Origin: an uncultured Lachnospiraceae bacterium
GTDB lineage: Bacteria > Bacillota > Clostridia > Lachnospirales > Lachnospiraceae
Assembly (NCBI GenBank): GCA_947565255.1
Contig: CANOFI010000036.1
Location: 1 to 13,270, forward strand
DNA length: 13,270 bases
Direction: 5' to 3'
Shown here: piece by piece, positions 6,965-13,270 of the stretch
Layout of the letters: each line of letters opens with the position of its first letter
Position numbering within the stretch: position 1 is the first letter of the stretch
Position numbers and translations under genes: made by a program
Notes under the pieces: model-generated
Told to the model about the DNA's origin: nothing
The model's input: only the letters and a program-made list of their open reading frames with translations
Database searches by the model: none

Positions 6965-9900
6965 CTAAATTCTTCCTTCGATGCAGTCGATTAAAAACTT
7001 ATCCAGATTTGCATTGTTACCGATTTTACCGTCTAAAACCAGACTGATGACGTACAGAGTCCCGTCACCCTTCGTTTTGTATTTTTTTACAAACGGGAAA
7101 TGTACCTTCGGCGCCTTTTCTCCATCTTTGCCCGACTTTCCGTAGGTGTATACAAGTTCTTCGCCTTCATCGCCTAAAATGTATTTTCTGCCCAGGATAT
7201 CCATATAATCCAGCTTCTCGCTGTACATCCAGTTAAAATGATACCCTTCCAGCTCCTTTTTCGACGCTGCAAAATATACCTTCGGACCCTTCTTCGTCTC
7301 AATGGCAATGCCGCCTATCCCGACATTTACCTGTTCGATATCCGGCAGGATGACAACCGCCGTTTTGCCCTGCTCTGTCCAGTCCGCAACCTTTTTTTCA
7401 TTGCCCTCAATCTCTGTCACCAGCATGGGGATTTTTTCGCTGTCCGGATTAGCAACTACATCTTTGTTCTGCTGACAATCCTCTTTGACTGTCTGGTATG
7501 CATACAAGTCTGCCATCTGTTCCGCCTTTTCGCCAATTACAGCAATCCGGCTGCCTTCGGGAGCCTGCGTGTCGGCCTTCGGATACGCATAAAACTCCAT
7601 GCGCTCTGTATTTACAATATTTCCCTCGCTGTCGTACACGGCCGCATCCAGGCAGACCATCTTTTCTTCTTCCACCATGGGCACTTCCATGGGAATCTGT
7701 CCGATGCAGCCTGCATATGCCGCATCCATCTTCGCCGGATGTGCAAAGCTGGCCGTCACCTTACCGTCCACACTGACGCTGGCAACCACTTTTCCTTCCT
7801 GCACTTTGCCGGTGTCATTCAAAAGCCATACATCCACCGCCACAGTTTCACCGGCATACACATATTTTTTATCACAGTAGAGATTGACACGGTATGGAAC
7901 GAGCGCATCCTGATAGGCAAAATAGGCCCGCTTCGGCCTGCGTTCACAGTCAACCAGCGTTTTCATCCAGCCGGCCGGCCATGCGTCAATCAGAAGATGA
8001 ATGGCGGTATGGCCGATGTAATCGCTTCTTCTCCGAAATGCGTCCGTCATTATGCGCGTGGCATTGGCCTGGTGAATCTGGCTCGCCTTTGCCCATTCCT
8101 CCATCGTTGTCTTTTCCGCAAACCAGTCGCCGTGCATGGCATTCATCTGCGCGCGGACAATTCTGGTCGGATACCATTCTCCCTTTTCATTTGTCAGAAG
8201 CCAGTCTTTTGGATAACGCCGCCGCATCAAATCCGCCGGGTCTAACCCTTCCGCCCCGTACTCGCCACAGCCAATCATCCAGCCCTGCTTTACGGGCGGA
8301 ATATAGCCTTTTGCCAGCTTTCCAACCGGAATCGGATGATGGGAATACCACATCGTGTATGTATGGAAGTCCGGCATACCCTCTCCTGTCGGCGGGTCGT
8401 AATCCCCCTCGACATTTTTAATTACGCGGTCCGGATTTTCTATGTAAATCATCTTTCTCGCCGCCGAAAAAAATGCTTCGAGCTCATCGCGGTATAAATG
8501 GCGATGCCCTTTCATCTCAAAGCGCTTCGAAAACTTGCTGTTCGGGTCCTCCGTTTTTCGGATGCAGACCGGCTCATTGATAAAAGTGACCATAACCGCA
8601 CTCGGATGGCTCCTTAAAAGATGCTCCATCTCCGCGGACTGTTTGACAGCCTCCACCGCCTGATTCCGCCTGAGCGTGCTGAAAAGCGGCAAATCTGACT
8701 GGCTCATCATACCGAGCATATCCAGATAATCATAAATTTCCTCCTGCACCGGTCTCTGCGTCAGGCGGTAGTAATTCATGTTGCACAGCTTTGCAATCAG
8801 AATATCATCACAAAGCTGCTCAAAATTGCCCTGCATCACGCACTGCTGCAGATGTCCCATTTCATTTGCCCCGCGCAGAATAATGGGCTCGTTATTTAAG
8901 AAAAATTTGCCCTTCGGCTCCGTTGTCTCATCGCTCACAAATTTGCGCATTCCAAAATGCTTTACCGCCTGTGACACAATCTCGCCGTCCTTTTTCAGCG
9001 TACAAACCGCCCCGTACAAATATGGCGTTTCGGGACTCCAGAGTTTAAATTCCTCCATGGGAATCTGATAGCGGTATTCATTTTTCCCCATACCGATTAC
9101 TTTTATTTCTGCATGGAAATCCACAGCCTTTTCGCCTGTAAAATTCTTCGGCACAAGCGCCACTTCCATGTCAAACCCTTCCGGTATAAACGACTCATAA
9201 TTCATCACGCCGATGCGCAGTTCCACGCGTTTTTCATCGATATCCGGCCTTGGAAAAATATCGTCGATATAAAACTGCGGACGGACCTCCACGCTCACCG
9301 CCCCGAGCAGGCCGGCCCCCGGCGGGCAGTGATGCCATCCGGTCTCCGGGTCATCCCAGCCCGGTCCCGTTGCCGCATAAATTTTGTCTCCGTCCACAAC
9401 CGGACCGTCATCCCCCTTTGTTGTGTAGTCGTTCTGCACCTCTATTGTTAACTCATTTTCTTCTTCCAGAAAGTCTGTAATGTCAAATGAAAATGGCGCA
9501 AAAAAGCCTTCATGCTGGCCGACATAATTCCCGTTCACATAGACAAACGCCCTGTAGTCCACACACTGGAACTGCAAAACGACATGGTCACTCTCTTTTC
9601 TGTCCGTCACCGAAAATGTTGTGCGGTAATACCCTCTCCACTTTCCTTCCGGTCCCCGATAATCGGGAATGGTGACCTGTTCCCATTCCTCCTCTTCTGC
9701 ATTTCTATTTGTGAACACCTCGTGCTGAGCGGCATACCGGAATTCAAACTTCTGCAGATTCTGTTTTTTCCCCTGCTGCACTTCGGGCAGATGATTTTCC
9801 ATAAACGGCGCATAAGCCGTTCTGAGTTCTGCAAGATGCCGGTCAAACGCTTCTATGCGTTCCTCATAGGTATACTGCTGGGAAACCTTTGCCTTATCAT

Positions 9901-10027
9901 AAGGAAACGGTTCGCTGGATGCCTGAAAGCATTCCTTTTGAAACTCCCGCGGCGGTATTTCCTTATCGTTGTTGCCGATTGGATGCTGCGCAAATGCAAT
10001 ATCCGCAAAAAAATCCTGATTTGCCAT
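6965..10027 (-). CDS. Glycoside hydrolase family 2 enzyme (beta-galactosidase/beta-glucuronidase type)
   Basis: A 1020-residue retaining beta-glycosidase. After a 110-residue lead-in, the sugar-binding jelly-roll domain spans about 115-255 (KWRGYYRTTF, FVYVNGNYVGQHEGFFAPFS). An Ig-like domain follows (about 265-370), then the TIM barrel from about 380 (NNEPIILRGANEMGH). The acid/base is Glu485 in TFINEP and the nucleophile Glu589 in GCGEYGAEG, about 100 residues apart as is normal. The C-terminal 300 residues are beta-rich accessory domains. It is cytosolic, with no signal peptide. The start follows AAAGGAGA. It is the first gene of the GH2-CE15 operon, led by a weak promoter with a cre-like sequence. 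GH2 specificity (galactose, glucuronate, xylose, arabinopyranose) cannot be read from the motifs. Residues around 41-60 are duplicated as a degenerate 60-bp copy at 11755-11814. Confidence 0.93.
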   Translation of the reverse strand: MANQDFFADIAFAQHPIGNNDKEIPPREFQKECFQASSEPFPYDKAKVSQQYTYEERIEAFDRHLAELRTAYAPFMENHLPEVQQGKKQNLQKFEFRYAAQHEVFTNRNAEEEEWEQVTIPDYRGPEGKWRGYYRTTFSVTDRKESDHVVLQFQCVDYRAFVYVNGNYVGQHEGFFAPFSFDITDFLEEENELTIEVQNDYTTKGDDGPVVDGDKIYAATGPGWDDPETGWHHCPPGAGLLGAVSVEVRPQFYIDDIFPRPDIDEKRVELRIGVMNYESFIPEGFDMEVALVPKNFTGEKAVDFHAEIKVIGMGKNEYRYQIPMEEFKLWSPETPYLYGAVCTLKKDGEIVSQAVKHFGMRKFVSDETTEPKGKFFLNNEPIILRGANEMGHLQQCVMQGNFEQLCDDILIAKLCNMNYYRLTQRPVQEEIYDYLDMLGMMSQSDLPLFSTLRRNQAVEAVKQSAEMEHLLRSHPSAVMVTFINEPVCIRKTEDPNSKFSKRFEMKGHRHLYRDELEAFFSAARKMIYIENPDRVIKNVEGDYDPPTGEGMPDFHTYTMWYSHHPIPVGKLAKGYIPPVKQGWMIGCGEYGAEGLDPADLMRRRYPKDWLLTNEKGEWYPTRIVRAQMNAMHGDWFAEKTTMEEWAKASQIHQANATRIMTDAFRRRSDYIGHTAIHLLIDAWPAGWMKTLVDCERRPKRAYFAYQDALVPYRVNLYCDKKYVYAGETVAVDVWLLNDTGKVQEGKVVASVSVDGKVTASFAHPAKMDAAYAGCIGQIPMEVPMVEEEKMVCLDAAVYDSEGNIVNTERMEFYAYPKADTQAPEGSRIAVIGEKAEQMADLYAYQTVKEDCQQNKDVVANPDSEKIPMLVTEIEGNEKKVADWTEQGKTAVVILPDIEQVNVGIGGIAIETKKGPKVYFAASKKELEGYHFNWMYSEKLDYMDILGRKYILGDEGEELVYTYGKSGKDGEKAPKVHFPFVKKYKTKGDGTLYVISLVLDGKIGNNANLDKFLIDCIEGRI

Positions 10028-10165
10028 ACTTTTTCTCCTTTATGCCCTAAAATCTTATTACAGCTTCGCCGGCCGACCTGCCACCAGAACATGCATGCAT
10101 TTTCTGACACGCTCCAGTGCGCGGCATTTGAAATTCTGCTGGAAGACAATCCCTTTATCCCTTTT

Positions 10166-10203
10166 ATTTTATAATATTTTTTTTCATTTGTAAACGGTAC
10201 GCA
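10166..10203 (-). promoter_or_regulatory. GH2 operon promoter with overlapping cre-like site
   Basis: On the minus strand TTTACA (10194-10189) and TAAAAT (10171-10166) are 17 bp apart. TGTAAACGGTACGCA (10189-10203) overlaps the -35 box and matches the left half of a catabolite-response element (TG-N4-CG), but the right half is one base too far. Control by CcpA or another LacI-type regulator is possible, not shown. The leader to the GH2 start is about 130 nt. Confidence 0.4.
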
Positions 10204-10221
10204 AAAGAAATATTCCGCAAC

Positions 10222-10256
10222 AAAAAAAGGCATTAGATATCGCCTCTAATACCTTT
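10222..10256 (-). terminator. Rho-independent terminator of the three-gene cassette
   Basis: Reading the minus strand, AAAGGTATTAGA (10256-10245) pairs with TCTAATGCCTTT (10237-10226) with one internal mismatch, and the stem runs into a T-run (10228-10222). The stem overlaps the stop codon of the last cassette gene by two bases. It separates the cassette from the GH2 promoter. Confidence 0.85.
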
Positions 10257-10818
10257 ACACCGGCAAATCCTGAACTTGCTGATATAGTTCCAGTAACCTA
10301 TCCATAATATTTTTATACTTCAAAACTTCTTCAAGTATCGGCTGTTCTTTGCTGACATCCTTTCTTTCCCTGAATTCAGCAATATAGAAAGGCAATTGAT
10401 TAATAAACTTCTTCGTATCTTCAAAATCATACTTCTCCTGATATTTTTTTCTTTTTATCTTATTCGATAGTTCCTCTCTAATGTATTTCCTGCAAATATA
10501 AGTAAACCAGTCTGCCATATCAAAAAAAGCTCTGTATTCATGACCAAATGCTTTTTTTATATTATCCAAAATATATGCTTCTTTCTCTTCATGGCAATTT
10601 GTATCATCTTTCTTTAATGACAACGCAAAAATTCTGCTAAAATGGTCATATGCATCCCTGTGTTCTTTTAGCGGTTGTAAAAACGCAACACCCTCTTCGG
10701 ATAACTCTTCAGCTATCAGTAAATAATGCTTCGTATACATATGGATTTGACTTATTTCTGTCAGATAGTGACTTATATTATGTTTTTTTAAAACATCCAG
10801 GACCTGATCAATATTCAT
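10255..10818 (-). CDS. Uncharacterised soluble helical protein, third gene of cassette
   Basis: I do not recognise this 187-residue protein. I place the start at ATG 10818, because GGGGAG lies 5 nt upstream; a TTG at 10833 overlapping the previous stop is the alternative. It has no membrane segment or signal peptide and reads as almost all alpha-helix, strongly charged. The segment EHRDAYDHFSRIF (about 52-64) recalls the R-x-A-x-x-H helices seen in some HEPN-like proteins, but no RxxxxH nuclease motif of the usual form is clear. A basic stretch NKIKRKKYQEK (about 119-129) could bind nucleic acid or membrane. It starts 11 bp after the preceding gene's stop and is followed at once by a terminator. 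Its codons are visibly AT-richer than those of the GH2 gene, suggesting acquisition by transfer. Confidence 0.8.
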   Translation of the reverse strand: MNIDQVLDVLKKHNISHYLTEISQIHMYTKHYLLIAEELSEEGVAFLQPLKEHRDAYDHFSRIFALSLKKDDTNCHEEKEAYILDNIKKAFGHEYRAFFDMADWFTYICRKYIREELSNKIKRKKYQEKYDFEDTKKFINQLPFYIAEFRERKDVSKEQPILEEVLKYKNIMDRLLELYQQVQDLPV

Positions 10819-10829
10819 ATACTCCCCAC

Positions 10830-11126
10830 TCAATGCAGACTTTTCCTATATTCACACTCTCGCAATTCTGTAAAATCATCCTTATTCATAATTAAGTCCT
10901 GTGCTAATCTCCAGGAACCTCTCATTGCTAATTTTGTTGTCGAAACGAATTCTGCACCAGAGGACTCTATACTTAAATCATCTATATTTTTATCAATACT
11001 GTTCATCCATTTTTCAACATTAAGTTTTTTCGTGCTATTCCTTATTGTTCTTAACTGCCGGAATCTAATTTCACCTATCACAACCGCCAGTATGAAAACA
11101 CTTATTATCCAAATTAAAATAATCAC
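10830..11126 (-). CDS. Small single-span membrane protein, second gene of cassette
   Basis: A 98-residue protein from a GTG start at 11126, chosen for GAGGTG 5 nt upstream. Residues 2-19 (IILIWIISVFILAVVIGE) form one membrane helix, followed by a basic stretch (RFRQLRTIRNSTKK), so the remaining 75 or so residues should be cytoplasmic. That part is polar and helical (NVEKWMNSIDKNIDDLSIE; TTKLAMRGSWRLAQDLI). I recognise no family. It lies 15 bp after the four-helix gene and 11 bp before the soluble protein gene, and would tether or partner the others at the membrane. Confidence 0.75.
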   Translation of the reverse strand: MIILIWIISVFILAVVIGEIRFRQLRTIRNSTKKLNVEKWMNSIDKNIDDLSIESSGAEFVSTTKLAMRGSWRLAQDLIMNKDDFTELRECEYRKSLH

Positions 11127-11141
11127 TATGACACCTCATTT

Positions 11142-11537
11142 CTAATATAAATCATTACGAATCATCAAAAATGCTTCAATCACAAAATGTAACACTGGAA
11201 TGCTTAGACATACACTTATCAACACCAGGCAAATTTTGGTATCTACAAAATTTCCACCAGGGGCAAAATGTATTATTGACAAAATTGCTGTTGCTAATGC
11301 ACCGAAAAAAGCCAGAAATTGGAATATTGTTATAAATTTATTGTATCCTTTTAAAAATTCAAAAGAATCATACATATTGCTTATTGCCTGAACGAATGAA
11401 GCAATATAAAATGCACTAAATGAATCATGCCATCCACACCATAACCCTATTCCTATCGTACAAAACATGACTGCAAGTTTCACAGCATACTGTTGTAATG
11501 TGAATGGCATATTTCTCTTTCGCTTCTTTATTGACAT
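11142..11537 (-). CDS. Small four-helix membrane protein, first gene of cassette
   Basis: A 131-residue protein with a basic N-terminus (SIKKRKRN) and four hydrophobic segments at about 17-35, 39-56, 68-92 and 101-125, which predicts both ends in the cytoplasm. I recognise no family and see no catalytic motif. GAGGGG 13 nt upstream and AGAGTG 5 nt upstream are both imperfect ribosome binding sites. It heads the AT-rich three-gene operon, preceded by a roughly 130-nt structured leader and an extended -10 promoter. A small polytopic protein with a tethered partner and a soluble helical protein is a layout seen in membrane-effector systems, but that is inference only. Confidence 0.75.
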   Translation of the reverse strand: MSIKKRKRNMPFTLQQYAVKLAVMFCTIGIGLWCGWHDSFSAFYIASFVQAISNMYDSFEFLKGYNKFITIFQFLAFFGALATAILSIIHFAPGGNFVDTKICLVLISVCLSIPVLHFVIEAFLMIRNDLY

Positions 11538-11584
11538 ATATACACTCTATTCCCCTCAAAACAAAAAATTGCCTTAATCGCCAG

Positions 11585-11656
11585 AATAACCTAATTGCCA
11601 CTGCCTCCGCAGGACTTACGAATCCTGCAACGCACCCACGCGTTTCTTAGGTTATT
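11585..11656 (-). ncRNA. Structured 5' leader element of the cassette (three-way junction)
   Basis: The ends pair over 10 bp (AATAACCTAA at 11585-11594 with TTAGGTTATT at 11647-11656). Inside, read on the minus strand, are two local hairpins: AACGC-GTGGGT-GCGTT and GCAGGA-TTCGTAAG-TCCTGC. Together they make a cloverleaf-like three-way junction within the predicted 5' leader. It could be a cis-regulatory RNA, a protein-binding site, or a small palindromic mobile repeat with 10-bp terminal inverted repeats. I match it to no known RNA family. Confidence 0.4.
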
Positions 11657-11676
11657 TCGCTTTTATAATATACATA

Positions 11677-11705
11677 ATGATATCATCTTAGTGTATATTA
11701 TGCAA
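11677..11705 (-). promoter_or_regulatory. Cassette promoter, TTGCAT-17-TATCAT with extended -10
   Basis: On the minus strand TTGCAT (11705-11700) and TATCAT (11682-11677) are 17 bp apart, with TG at the extended -10 position. The promoter is wrapped in palindromes: ATAATATAC (11665-11673) against GTATATTAT (11693-11701), and the perfect 10-bp ATGATATCAT (11677-11686) over the -10. Transcription would start near 11670 and read the three-gene cassette. Confidence 0.6.
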
Positions 11706-11754
11706 GAACTTTTTTATTGTTATTTTATATATTTTTACTTGACAAGCTGCGGGG

Positions 11755-11814
11755 CAAACACTTCAAAACGTTCCTCCTGTGTATACTGTCTGGAAACCTT
11801 TACTTTATCATAAG
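11755..11814 (-). repeat. Degenerate 60-bp copy of GH2 N-terminal coding sequence
   Basis: This stretch aligns without gaps to 9844-9903 inside the GH2 gene at 48 of 60 positions, in the same orientation. On the minus strand it reads YDKVKVSRQYTQEERFEVFA, against YDKAKVSQQYTYEERIEAFD in GH2. It ends soon after in a stop and has no start codon: a pseudogene scrap of a GH2 paralogue. The last codons of the XRE regulator gene (stop at 11802-11800) run into it in another frame. Confidence 0.8.
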
Positions 11815-12840
11815 CGCTTTGAAGTCCTCACGCCCGCGGACCGGGTCAAAGCATCTATTTTTATTCAGACAATTTACAAAATCATCCAAATCTGTGTACT
11901 GTGAATCCGCTTCCCCAACCTCCCCTGAAAGCCGGTCAAAAAGCGGCGCGGTATACTGATAGCTTTTCCTGGCACGCAGCTTTCCCATCTCCTCTGCATG
12001 ATATCTCGCCCGCTTTAATTCCTCTATCGCTTCCTCATACTGTTTCTGATTGCAGAAAAGAAACGCTTTATCGATATGGTTATACTGCAAAATATTATGA
12101 TAATACACATAATTTCCATCCGGAATCATAACCTTAAGAACCTGCTCTACAGCCTCATACGCTTCCATCCTCTGCCCGCCGGCTTTGATCTGCCACAGAA
12201 ACTCTCCAAGCTTACGATCCAGCATTTTTTGGCTGTGAACTGCTTTCTCATTGCCTTCCAAACACCAGTTCAGCAATTCGTCACGCTTCTGTTCCTCCTC
12301 CTGCATCTGCGCATACTCCCTCGCCTGCTCATTTTTTCCGACATCATGCAGAGCCATCACAATTCCCCTGAGGGCATTGTCCCACAAAACTTTGTCGGAA
12401 GTCTGTTTCAAAACAAGTTTGTAATGGCGGATGGATTGTTCAAGCAAACGCCCATACTCCGGTTCCTCCTGCTGCATTCCCCATAAATACTCTGAAGAAG
12501 CCAGCCATTCCATGTATTTCATCTCTCCGGGATATTCTGCCGCTGCCTTTGCCGCCATTTGATAGCATGCTTCCTTGTCCTCAGCCTTCCAGTAGTCCTT
12601 CCAGGCCGCCTCATACTCCTCCCGGCGCCCATCCTTCTCATAGGTGTCCATCCCCAGCAGATAATCCGTCGTTACATGGAACAGGTTGGCAAGGGACGGC
12701 AAAAGAGCGATATCCGGCATCGCAATGCCCGTCTCCCAGCGGCTGACCGCCTGCGGCGAAATACAAAGAAGCTCCGACAGCCGCTCCTGCGTCATATCCG
12801 CTTCCAGGCGCAATTTTTTGATAATCTGACCAAATTTCAT
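11800..12840 (-). CDS. XRE-family regulator with long helical (TPR-like) C-terminal region
   Basis: A 346-residue protein. Residues about 6-61 are a helix-turn-helix of the Cro/CI (XRE) type: LRLEADMTQERLSELLCISP then QAVSRWETGIAMPDIALLPS and ANLFHVTTDYLLG. The rest (about 75-340) is rich in paired amphipathic helices (KAAAEYPGEMKYMEWLAS; YEEAIEELKRARYHAEEM) like a tetratricopeptide sensor region, a common design in Clostridia. The start at 12840 follows AAAGGAGGAG. Its last three codons lie inside the GH2-like remnant, so the natural C-terminus may have been altered by rearrangement. It is upstream of the three-gene cassette on the same strand and could regulate it or the glycosidases; target unknown. 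Confidence 0.9.
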   Translation of the reverse strand: MKFGQIIKKLRLEADMTQERLSELLCISPQAVSRWETGIAMPDIALLPSLANLFHVTTDYLLGMDTYEKDGRREEYEAAWKDYWKAEDKEACYQMAAKAAAEYPGEMKYMEWLASSEYLWGMQQEEPEYGRLLEQSIRHYKLVLKQTSDKVLWDNALRGIVMALHDVGKNEQAREYAQMQEEEQKRDELLNWCLEGNEKAVHSQKMLDRKLGEFLWQIKAGGQRMEAYEAVEQVLKVMIPDGNYVYYHNILQYNHIDKAFLFCNQKQYEEAIEELKRARYHAEEMGKLRARKSYQYTAPLFDRLSGEVGEADSQYTDLDDFVNCLNKNRCFDPVRGREDFKALMIK

Positions 12841-12866
12841 TCCAATCTCCTCCTTTTACACCTCTG

Positions 12867-12897
12867 CAAAATTTTATTGCATACAACAAAACTTTTG
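12867..12897. promoter_or_regulatory. Imperfect inverted repeat before the XRE gene
   Basis: CAAAATTTTATTG (12867-12879) and CAACAAAACTTTTG (12884-12897) are inverted copies apart from one mismatch and a one-base bulge. The repeat lies 27 bp upstream of the XRE start codon and could be an autoregulatory operator. No convincing -35/-10 pair is seen in 12898-12950. Confidence 0.3.
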
Positions 12898-12951
12898 TCG
12901 CTGCTATCACTATATCAGAATCTGGTCAAAAATCCACCTCCCGGTAATTGA

Positions 12952-12975
12952 GAAAAAATCAATTCAAAATTGAGC
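12952..12975 (-). terminator. Weak intrinsic terminator after AraC-type gene
   Basis: On the minus strand TCAATT-TTG-AATTGA (12973-12959) is a perfect 6-bp hairpin followed by six T residues (12958-12953). It is 13 bp beyond the AraC stop codon. The stem is A/T-rich, so its strength is doubtful. Confidence 0.5.
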
Positions 12976-12986
12976 GCCTGCCCTGC

Positions 12987-13270
12987 TTATTTATTATGAG
13001 AACGATATTCTCTTGGGGAAAGTCCATATGCTTTGCGAAATGCTTTCCCAAAGTAGGAGCTGTCAGAAAAACCACACTCATAGCAAATCTCAGTTATAGG
13101 CAGTTCACTGCTTCGCAGCAACTTCTTTGCTTCATTCAGCCGGTAGGAAATCAGGTACTCTATGGGACTTTGATTAAGGTTTTTTCGAAAACTGCGCATT
13201 GCTTCCCTCTCACTTATCCCAGTGGCCTGTGCAATTTGCCGTCTTGCAAATGATGTCCAGTGCGGTCATA
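12987..13270 (-). CDS. AraC-family regulator, C-terminal DNA-binding domain, partial and probably frameshifted
   Basis: The visible part is the double helix-turn-helix of AraC regulators: IAQATGISEREAMRSFRKNL, then SPIEYLISYRLNEAKKLLRS, ITEICYECGFSDSSYFGKAF and RKAYGLSPREYRSH, ending at TAA 12989-12987. The internal ATG at 13199 would cut off the first helix and is not the true start. Upstream, this frame meets TGA at 13268-13266, whereas another frame reads GHHLQD just before IAQATG, the usual wording of this helix; an indel near 13235-13241 is therefore likely. The rest lies beyond the right edge. AraC regulators of this size class often activate nearby sugar-utilisation genes, so the GH2/CE15/GH95 group is a possible target. 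Confidence 0.85.

Noticed and set aside
7238..8245. 335-codon plus-strand open frame
   Set aside because: It is antisense to the GH2 catalytic and C-terminal region, whose domains and catalytic residues are clear. The translation looks like low-quality shadow sequence with no motif or ribosome binding site.
10064..10168. About 36-codon open frame in the GH2 leader (reads FQQNFKCRALERVRK on the minus strand)
   Set aside because: No proper start codon with a ribosome binding site and no recognised family; such length is expected by chance in GC-rich DNA.
11585..11656. tRNA or integron attC site
   Set aside because: The closing stem and hairpins look cloverleaf-like, but arm order, loop sizes and T-loop/anticodon sequence do not fit a tRNA, and the ends lack the attC core motifs.
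11739..11744. TTGACA on the plus strand as a promoter -35
   Set aside because: No -10 hexamer at 16-18 bp, and no plus-strand gene follows.

Overview
The window looks like chromosomal DNA of a gut-type Firmicute, probably a Lachnospiraceae-like Clostridium relative. The grounds are GGAGG-type ribosome binding sites, compact gene order, protein wording typical of that group (GlmS, polyprenyl sugar transferase, XRE and AraC regulators), and unsecreted glycosidases. This placement is inferred from style, since no rRNA gene is present. All genes except glmS lie on the minus strand.

Layout. Positions 1-967 hold the N-terminal part of a membrane sugar-phosphate transferase for surface polysaccharide; it runs off the left edge. 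It is divergent from glmS (1256-3091), which makes glucosamine-6-phosphate and has its own strong promoter and downstream hairpins. From 10027 down to 3285 lies a carbohydrate island: a GH2 beta-glycosidase, a CE15-like glucuronoyl esterase starting 10 bp after it, and, after a 325-bp gap, a GH95 alpha-L-fucosidase/galactosidase. None has a signal peptide, so they probably trim imported oligosaccharides from a plant glucuronoxylan or pectin side chain. No transporter lies in the window. The gap before GH95 holds a 30-bp palindrome and a short coding remnant interrupted by an amber codon.

Between the GH2 gene and an XRE regulator (11800-12840) sits a clearly AT-richer three-gene operon, 11537 down to 10255. 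It encodes a four-helix membrane protein, a single-span membrane protein and a soluble helical protein. I recognise no family for any of them. It has an extended -10 promoter inside AT-rich palindromes, a roughly 130-nt leader that can fold into a three-way structure, and its own terminator. It is bracketed by a direct repeat: 60 bp of the GH2 N-terminal coding sequence recur at 48 of 60 positions in 11755-11814, immediately beyond the cassette. The cassette therefore looks like an insertion beside, or into, a duplicated GH2 gene, and it is the best candidate in the window for an undescribed system.

The right end holds the XRE regulator with a long helical C-terminal region and the DNA-binding end of an AraC-type regulator, whose 5' part appears frameshifted at about 13235-13241.
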